From a virus, in IMG/VR virus record IMGVR_UViG_3300042468_000790, positions 1-64,000 of that record: a stretch of DNA of 64,000 nt. One strand, 5' to 3'. Every line of letters starts with the position of its first letter. Positions within the stretch are counted from its first letter, which is position 1. Under the pieces are notes generated by a model. That model was not told where the DNA came from and did not search any database. It saw only the letters and a program-made list of their open reading frames with translations. The position numbers and the translations under genes are program-made. Below, piece by piece: positions 58,737 to 64,000 of this stretch.

Positions 58737-59866
58737 ATTAGAAACATTCCTGGTTGTGCTTCAAGGTAATTTCTTGGATAAAATCTATATGATTTTCCCA
58801 TAGAAGCATTTGAACTTGCTACTTCCATTTTATATCTAATTTGAATAATTAAATTACTATTACCAGAAAGTCTAGTTCCATCCGGTTTTGAAAGATAAAT
58901 CTCTATTTTGGGGTCTCCAGATGCATTCATTCTAGCACTATATCTACTGTTTGCAAGTATATCTCTAAACTCTCTATTGGCAACTCTGGTCTTTACTTGA
59001 CCTGTGCTTGTAAATTTAACTAGTTCGGTATTTACATTTCTAGATAGTCCAAAAATAATATAATCAGCAAATTTAACTTTAGTATCCGTAGATTCTACAG
59101 TATCTAATCCTTCATTTAATTTTTCAGTTGCATATGCATAAACAAGTCTTGCCGCTTTTTTTAACTGTTCTCCACCACCAGTAGACTTTGCCGATTCCCT
59201 TGATGGATACTTTTTAGTGTATACTTCAATATCAAAAAAATTATCAATAAATTTCTGATATTTTTCTTGAATTGGAGATACATCTAAACCCATCTCACCA
59301 AAAATACTTAAAAACTTATCAAATCCTTGTCCCGATACTTGATGGAATTGTTCCCCACCAGAAACCTTTAAAGAATAGTCAATATTTCTAAACCTTTTAT
59401 CAGGATTGGTGGGGGAATTAACTTCTACGTTAACATCTGCTTTAGTTCCTTTTTGGTCTAATGTTCCTGCAGCAGATATTCTAATATTATCTTCTCTTTC
59501 ATTAATTGATAGTCCCCTTGCTTGAGCATTCAATCTACTATGAGAATTAACAAATGATACTGCACCGGATCTTAAATCTGAAACTTTATTCCAATTTGCT
59601 CTAACTGATAAAAAATCTTGAGCCTTTCTAGGAACAGATACTGTTACTGAAACCGTATCAATTACAGCACTCCCAACATCATTAACTTGTTTAGCATACC
59701 CACGCTTCATCATTTCAGTCAATATAATATCAACATCAGATGTATTTACAGTTGGTAATGTTTTTGAAGTCTTTAGTTTTGCTCTTTTTACAAACCGAGC
59801 AGCAACTGCGGCAGCAAAAAATACCTCAAATAAATCACCTCTATTTGCTGGAATAGATTCTGCCAT
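58733..59866 (-). CDS. Conserved cyanophage protein, 377 residues
   Basis: MAESIPANRGDLFEVFFAAA start. Contains NIDYSLKVSGGEQFHQVSGQG and a mixed alpha/beta pattern throughout. The start NRGDLFE and a D-x-n-KVSGG arrangement faintly recall restriction-like nucleases, but I cannot support that. Position among virion-associated genes is the only context. Confidence 0.7.
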   Translation of the reverse strand: MAESIPANRGDLFEVFFAAAVAARFVKRAKLKTSKTLPTVNTSDVDIILTEMMKRGYAKQVNDVGSAVIDTVSVTVSVPRKAQDFLSVRANWNKVSDLRSGAVSFVNSHSRLNAQARGLSINEREDNIRISAAGTLDQKGTKADVNVEVNSPTNPDKRFRNIDYSLKVSGGEQFHQVSGQGFDKFLSIFGEMGLDVSPIQEKYQKFIDNFFDIEVYTKKYPSRESAKSTGGGEQLKKAARLVYAYATEKLNEGLDTVESTDTKVKFADYIIFGLSRNVNTELVKFTSTGQVKTRVANREFRDILANSRYSARMNASGDPKIEIYLSKPDGTRLSGNSNLIIQIRYKMEVASSNASMGKSYRFYPRNYLEAQPGMFLI

Positions 59867-59907
59867 AAGTATTTTATTTTTATTTAGTGCTTAAGACTAC
59901 CGAAGGG

Positions 59908-60087
59908 TCATTCACCAACTACAGCACCAATCTTTTCATCAAGGTCTAAAATCACGGCACGAATGTCAGAAATACGAGGAGGAACAGAAAGTTCATCATA
60001 GGTATAACCTTTTTGATTCTCAAAAAGAATTTGACGAACGGCAGCGGCAGTCCGAACATCCATCTTAACAGATACTGTTTTAGTCAT
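59908..60087 (-). CDS. Hypothetical protein, 59 residues
   Basis: MTKTVSVKMDVRTAAAVRQI, small alpha/beta. ATG 60087 shares one base with the mazG stop. Function is unknown. Probably cotranscribed with mazG. Confidence 0.65.
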   Translation of the reverse strand: MTKTVSVKMDVRTAAAVRQILFENQKGYTYDELSVPPRISDIRAVILDLDEKIGAVVGE

Positions 60088-60497
60088 CAAATGTCTCCAT
60101 CTTCACGATTTTCACTATAGTATGCGTCAAAAAATCCGTCTGGATAACGCTTCATCAGTTTATCAATATTAGTCTGAATTACTTCATCAAAAGAGACATC
60201 AAGAGCAATACACGCTTGTGCCACATACCACATCGTATCACCCAGTTCCTTAATCAAGTGAGTACGGGTCTCATCATTCCAAGACTTACCTTGAAAGACC
60301 ATTTTCTTGACTATTTCTAAAAACTCACCACCCTCGGCATTAATTCCCACAGAGGCAGTCAGAAGACGCTCAATATTAGCACCTTTCTCATCCAACTGAA
60401 CCATACGGTCAGAAAGAGCAAGGAAATCTTTGGATGCATCAGAAGTTACGGCATCTACGAAGTTCTGATACTTATTAAAATCAACTCGTTGTGTCAT
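60087..60497 (-). CDS. mazG: MazG-like nucleotide pyrophosphohydrolase
   Basis: 136 residues. Helices AEGGEFLEIVKK and HLIKELGDTMWYVAQAC give the ExxE...ExxD metal site, followed by NIDKLMKRYPDGF typical of all-alpha MazG NTPases. It hydrolyses (d)NTPs. Cyanophage MazG was proposed to lower ppGpp but favours dGTP/dCTP. It is coupled to the gp41 C-fragment by 4 bp. Confidence 0.9.
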   Translation of the reverse strand: MTQRVDFNKYQNFVDAVTSDASKDFLALSDRMVQLDEKGANIERLLTASVGINAEGGEFLEIVKKMVFQGKSWNDETRTHLIKELGDTMWYVAQACIALDVSFDEVIQTNIDKLMKRYPDGFFDAYYSENREDGDI

Positions 60498-61666
60498 GAA
60501 AATTTAAATCCCTCAAATGATTTTTTTGGTTTATTTTCTTCATTATTATACTCCTCTTCTTTACCGCTGTCAAGTATGTCGTTTTGTGCGGACTGTTCTA
60601 CATCATAAAGTCTCATTTTGGCACGGTCAATTCCAACAACGAAACGCTTAAAGATTGTTGGGTCATTATATCTGTTTTTAAGTTGCTTCACCATAATCTG
60701 CCCTAGACCTTCTAATTCCTCGGTACTAATCAGAGCAAACATAAGGTCGGCAGTAGCAGGAAGACCGAACGATTCAGAAGTATCGGTCAATTCTACATCG
60801 GAAGAACCAAAACCGCTCCTAGTCGTCTGTGTCGCACTCATAATAGGAACATTAAACTCTACTGCCAAACCACGAAGTTCTTCGGCAATAGACTTAACCA
60901 AAGTATAAGAATTGATATTACTACCACTCTTAAATCGTGAGGAGGAGCAAATATTCAAATAGTCAATAAAGATAATATCAGGTCTAAATGATTTCTTCAG
61001 AGCAAGTTCATTCAGAAGTGCCTTGAAGTGCCCGGAGTGTGCCGAAGCAGTAGGATATTCTTTGATTACCAAAGAACCCCGAGTCTTCTTGGAAATACCA
61101 TTTACTTTATTCTCAAATGCTGAGCGTGGTAAATCAATCAGTTGTTGAATTGGAACATTAAGAAGATTCGCATCAATTCTTTCGGCAATTCTTTCTTCTG
61201 CCATTTCAAGAGTAATATAAAGAACATTTCTATTCTGTAGTAAGGCAGAACTGGCAACGTGACACATAAAGAGAGATTTTCCAACTCCAGTATTGTGAGA
61301 GGAAACTCCATTAGTGTAATATCTATGATTTGGATGATTTACATTAATATCTACAATAGGTATTTGTTTATTGTTTTTATAAACCCGACCAATTTTAATA
61401 CCCTCGTTAGTAATCAATTTGTATATTAAGTTAGATTGTTCCATTTCTTTAGCGGAAATCCAACCTTCAGTAGTTTCAAACAAATGGGACTCATTACAAC
61501 TAACTTTATTACCCCCCATCATAAGCAATTCATATTCTTCATACATCCCCTTATTAATAAAAAAATTAACAGGAACATATCCATCGGGAGAATCAACCTC
61601 CACTTCATATCCATTATCAAGTAATGTTTTGATTTCAGCAATCGATGTTTCTTTTTCAATCCACAT
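60494..61666 (-). CDS. Replicative helicase gp41, C-terminal part, with split-intein C-fragment
   Basis: 390 residues. Residues 1-125 are the C-fragment of a split intein: block-B-like CNESHLFETTEGW (56-69) and the C-terminal splice motif NHRYYTNGVSSHN. The C-extein (265 residues) starts at Thr126 inside the Walker A motif (TGVGKS) and continues with the DnaB/gp41 RecA core: IIFIDYLNI (Walker B), SATQTTRSG and a late Arg-rich KNRYNDP. With the 194-residue N-extein it gives about 459 residues, close to T4 gp41 (475). It is inactive as a helicase unless spliced. Confidence 0.9.
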   Translation of the reverse strand: MWIEKETSIAEIKTLLDNGYEVEVDSPDGYVPVNFFINKGMYEEYELLMMGGNKVSCNESHLFETTEGWISAKEMEQSNLIYKLITNEGIKIGRVYKNNKQIPIVDINVNHPNHRYYTNGVSSHNTGVGKSLFMCHVASSALLQNRNVLYITLEMAEERIAERIDANLLNVPIQQLIDLPRSAFENKVNGISKKTRGSLVIKEYPTASAHSGHFKALLNELALKKSFRPDIIFIDYLNICSSSRFKSGSNINSYTLVKSIAEELRGLAVEFNVPIMSATQTTRSGFGSSDVELTDTSESFGLPATADLMFALISTEELEGLGQIMVKQLKNRYNDPTIFKRFVVGIDRAKMRLYDVEQSAQNDILDSGKEEEYNNEENKPKKSFEGFKFS

Positions 61667-61670
61667 TTTG

Positions 61671-61678
61671 TATAAATA
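61671..61678 (+). promoter_or_regulatory. Late promoter for the antisense HNH gene
   Basis: TATAAATA on the plus strand, 20 bp upstream of ATG 61699. The extended sequence GTATAAATAC is nearly palindromic, so it may also act for the gp41 C-fragment on the minus strand. Confidence 0.7.
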
Positions 61679-61698
61679 CCATTAGCAGGGACAGGGAA

Positions 61699-62367
61699 AT
61701 GTTTAATCAAATCTATTCTAACTTATGTGAAGGCAATAAGTCAAGAAAAGAAAACTATAAAAAATATTCTGGGTTACACGAACATCATATTATTCCCAAA
61801 CATATGGGGGGAAGTGATGAAGATTTTAATCTAACATATTTAAATGTTAGAGAACATATATTGGCACATTATTTGTTGTGGAAGATATATAAAAATCCAA
61901 ATGATTTAAGGTCTATGAAAATGTTGGGAGCAAACTTATCTCCACAATATAGAAAAATAACAGGAGAATTTTGTCGTGACAATAATATTGGTATTTTTTC
62001 CATTCCATCAAATGAAAGAAAAAAATGGACAATAAAAGGAATAGAAAGTCAAAAACAAGATTACTTAACAAATCAAACAAAAAATTTTTACTATTGGAGC
62101 ACCGAAGAGGGAAGAAAAGAAAGGGCATCTCTTGGAGGAAAGAAGATGGGGTCAAAAGAATTTAGTTATTGGGCATCTAATGAAGGAAGAAAAACACGAT
62201 CATCATTAGGGGGAAAGGCGCATAAAGGAAAAAAGGTAATGCATTTGCCCGGAACAAAGGGATGGAAAAGAATATCACCAGAAGAAGTTGATATAAAACT
62301 AAATGAAGGTTGGAAGTTTGGAACTGGAGAACCAGCACCAAACTCCAAAATCAAGAAATCTTCCTAA
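61699..62367 (+). CDS. HNH homing endonuclease inside the broken helicase gene
   Basis: 222 residues from MFNQIYSNLCEGN (ATG 61699; a longer frame overlaps the promoter). HEHHIIPKHMGGSDEDFN and NVREHILAHYLL form the HNH core (His, Asn, His). The rest carries NUMOD3-like repeats (EEGRKERASLGGKKM, EGRKTRSSLGGKA) and a basic, Gly-rich end. It lies exactly between the two helicase halves on the opposite strand and overlaps the N-half by 17 bp. A free-standing homing enzyme that maintains the fractured locus is inferred. Confidence 0.88.
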   Translation: MFNQIYSNLCEGNKSRKENYKKYSGLHEHHIIPKHMGGSDEDFNLTYLNVREHILAHYLLWKIYKNPNDLRSMKMLGANLSPQYRKITGEFCRDNNIGIFSIPSNERKKWTIKGIESQKQDYLTNQTKNFYYWSTEEGRKERASLGGKKMGSKEFSYWASNEGRKTRSSLGGKAHKGKKVMHLPGTKGWKRISPEEVDIKLNEGWKFGTGEPAPNSKIKKSS

Positions 62368-62983
62368 ATCTAATTTTAACTATAGTTTCTGGATGAACGC
62401 AACCGGCAAGAGCAATATTCAGAGTCTTATTAGGTAATCCACCTTTTGTGATTTTGTTGAAATATTCTAGGTCAAATTCAATCTTATCTTCTTTACGATG
62501 ATAAAACTCATATCGTTCCTCATAATTCTGAAGATAATCGTGACCTATATTATTATCAAAAGATACTGCCAAGGCATCGGAAAGAATACTGGGAATGGCA
62601 TCTCTACCTTTTTTATCATCCTTACCATCGGCAATATGAATGGACTCCATGAGTGCCAAGTAAATAGCACGGTCACGGCACCACTTTTCGGTAGTATCCA
62701 GTATCCACTGCTTATCCACAGGACTATCATTAAGTTTAGAAAGTAATTCTACTATTTCCTTATTTTCAGATTCTGTCAAATCTCTACGATTATCAATCTC
62801 AATATTGAGTGCTTCTATTGTAATTGAAGAACCATACTTAACGATGAACTCAACAATTTCCTCAAAAACTATCTTTTCTACTCTTTGCTCATAGTACTCC
62901 GGTTGAATAAAAGGAATAACCTTTCTGGCATAGTCTTCATTAAATACTAAGTTTCTAAGGATTGTAAGTTCAAGTCGTTCCAT
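62351..62983 (-). CDS. Replicative helicase gp41, N-terminal part, with 16-residue split-intein N-fragment
   Basis: 210 residues. The first 194 are the N-terminal domain and the start of the RecA core of T4 gp41, ending LNIALAG just before the P-loop. The last 16 (CVHPETIVKIRFRKIS) begin with the obligatory Cys1 and end at a stop, the expected form of an atypical, ultra-short intein N-fragment. Joining LAG to TGVGKS restores the Walker A motif. A normal intein N-part is about 100 residues. Confidence 0.9.
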   Translation of the reverse strand: MERLELTILRNLVFNEDYARKVIPFIQPEYYEQRVEKIVFEEIVEFIVKYGSSITIEALNIEIDNRRDLTESENKEIVELLSKLNDSPVDKQWILDTTEKWCRDRAIYLALMESIHIADGKDDKKGRDAIPSILSDALAVSFDNNIGHDYLQNYEERYEFYHRKEDKIEFDLEYFNKITKGGLPNKTLNIALAGCVHPETIVKIRFRKIS

Positions 62984-62991
62984 TATTTTAA

Positions 62992-63537
62992 TTAAAGATT
63001 TCGTTTATGATGCGGAACATCGAATACAAAAGTAATTCTAATGTTGTCGCCAATATTAACTGCCTTATGGGGTAGTTTATTATTGAACCAAAATAGTGTT
63101 CCCGGTTCAATAGTTGTAGTTTCATCCCCAACAGTATACTCGTATTTTCCCTGAATGGAAAGGTGATATCTATCCTTCGTAAGATAATAAGTTCCTTCGT
63201 CAATATGAGAACCCACAATTTCACCGACTGGAAGTGCCAAGAATCCACAACGACGGAGTTTCTTAAAATACTTTCCCAAGTAATTAAGAATCTCCGTATG
63301 TTTTTCATATGCCGGGGTTTTAATACATATTTCAGTATTCCCGACATATTGGTTCTCTTTTTCAACTCCACCCATTATAAGTTGCAACACATCCACAGTA
63401 ACAGTATATTCTGTGGGGTCTAGTTGTTCGGAGTCTTCAATATTTTTTTGAGAACCCCAGTCTTCAGGATATTGCTTAAGTTGTTCTAATATTTTAGAAA
63501 CATTTACATTAGTTTTTATTATACGAATATTTTTCAT
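62992..63537 (-). CDS. 2OG-Fe(II) oxygenase, aspartyl/asparaginyl beta-hydroxylase-like
   Basis: 181 residues. GSHIDEGTYYL (His-x-Asp), LPHKAVN (second His) and RITFVFDV (2-oxoglutarate Arg) outline the double-stranded beta-helix, with GTLFWFNN before the second His. Its substrate may be a host or phage protein. It is coupled to uvsX by 4 bp. Such oxygenases are frequent in cyanomyoviruses. Confidence 0.82.
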   Translation of the reverse strand: MKNIRIIKTNVNVSKILEQLKQYPEDWGSQKNIEDSEQLDPTEYTVTVDVLQLIMGGVEKENQYVGNTEICIKTPAYEKHTEILNYLGKYFKKLRRCGFLALPVGEIVGSHIDEGTYYLTKDRYHLSIQGKYEYTVGDETTTIEPGTLFWFNNKLPHKAVNIGDNIRITFVFDVPHHKRNL

Positions 63538-64000
63538 ACACCATAACTAAACTCACCCTTGGCAATCACATCAAGTTTTTCCATTACTTCTGGTGTAAAA
63601 TATTTTTCGGTATTTTTTAAGATTTCTTTGGCATAAAGTTTCTTACCATCAATCTCATAACGACCTGCTACATTCTTCCAGAGTCCACCAATCTCACCAA
63701 GTTCAAGAAGACCGTAGTAACGATCAAGACCGCGCTCATCATAATACAGACGGATTTCAACATCTTGATTCTCCTTACTTAAACGTGATTTGTGAGTCTT
63801 TGCCCTGATAATGTTTCCAATTACTTCCGTTCCATCTTTTTCTTTTGACTTAGAAAGATAGATAATTGTAGACGCTGCATATTGCAATCCAGAACCACCA
63901 GACATTTGTTTACCACCATAAAGAGACATCGACTCATAGGTGTGATTTGTCACTAGCATAGGAATCTTTGCCTGTCCCAATTTGAGAGTCAGCATACGGA
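63534..64000 (-). CDS. uvsX: Recombinase UvsX, C-terminal part (5' end outside window)
   Basis: At least 155 residues, open to the right edge. IPMLVTNHTYESM and GGKQMSGGSGLQYAASTIIYLSK are the RecA/UvsX core after Walker B, including DNA-loop L2. IRAKTHKSRLSKEN follows. UvsX drives strand exchange in T4-type recombination-dependent replication, which would load the gp41 helicase. Confidence 0.92.
   Translation of the reverse strand, partial: RMLTLKLGQAKIPMLVTNHTYESMSLYGGKQMSGGSGLQYAASTIIYLSKSKEKDGTEVIGNIIRAKTHKSRLSKENQDVEIRLYYDERGLDRYYGLLELGEIGGLWKNVAGRYEIDGKKLYAKEILKNTEKYFTPEVMEKLDVIAKGEFSYGV

Noticed and set aside
62351-62983. Reading the helicase N-half as a simple truncated pseudogene
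   Set aside because: The stop follows exactly 16 intein-like residues beginning with Cys. The C-half starts with an intein C-fragment, and both extein edges join into a perfect Walker A motif.

Overview
The window reads as a contiguous piece of a T4-like cyanophage genome (a contractile-tailed myovirus of marine Synechococcus or Prochlorococcus). The evidence is the combination of T4 core genes (uvsX, gp41 helicase, gp61 primase, nrdA, nrdB, exact T4-type late promoters TATAAATA) with host-derived photosynthesis and phosphate genes (psbA, two hli genes, pstS, a cyanobacterial SLH-porin) and a large tRNA array. Almost everything is on the minus strand; the exceptions are a four-gene plus-strand island at 44158-45079 and a homing endonuclease at 61699-62367.

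Layout from left to right: (1) 1-11963, virion fibre/tail module: a giant collagen-like protein running off the left edge, a small conserved protein and a 721-residue structural protein, behind a late promoter. (2) 11969-14568, small accessory genes, an HNH endonuclease, a metallophosphoesterase and a GIY-YIG-like homing endonuclease. (3) 14652-17424, photosynthesis module: psbA split into four exons by three group I introns, then two hli genes alternating with two very small membrane peptides, with consensus sigma70 promoters for psbA and for hli. (4) 17445-34904, one long glycan operon of about 20 genes: gmd and fcl for GDP-L-fucose, an alpha-1,2-fucosyltransferase (GT11), a GT6 (ABO blood-group type) transferase, further glycosyltransferases, sugar epimerases, methyltransferases, and a kinase / nucleotidyltransferase-HAD pair. 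(5) 34905-39700, small genes, dps, pstS with a Pho box, and an SLH-porin. (6) 35678-42472, 22 recognisable tRNA genes covering 19 amino acids (no tRNA-Cys seen), one irregular tRNA-like gene, several structured non-tRNA spacers and an HNH gene that runs into tRNA-Thr. (7) 42586-46981, lysis and nuclease genes. (8) 47089-60497, virion-associated and conserved cyanophage proteins, ribonucleotide reductase, primase and MazG. (9) 60494-64000, the gp41 helicase gene broken into two genes by an ultra-short split intein with an antisense HNH gene in the gap, a 2OG-Fe(II) oxygenase, and the 3' part of uvsX.

How it fits together: the phage keeps photosystem II running (D1, high-light proteins) and takes up phosphate under apparent host PhoB control. 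It makes nucleotides (NrdAB, MazG) and translates with its own tRNA set. A dedicated glycan pathway could decorate virions or the infected cell. Regulation is unusually legible. A dozen minus-strand promoters have near-consensus -35 and -10 boxes, nearly always exactly 17 bp apart. Late genes have TATAAATA, and several terminators are physically fused to the next promoter.

The most striking features are the three-intron psbA, the fractured split-intein helicase, the blood-group-like glycan cassette and the composite terminator-promoter modules.
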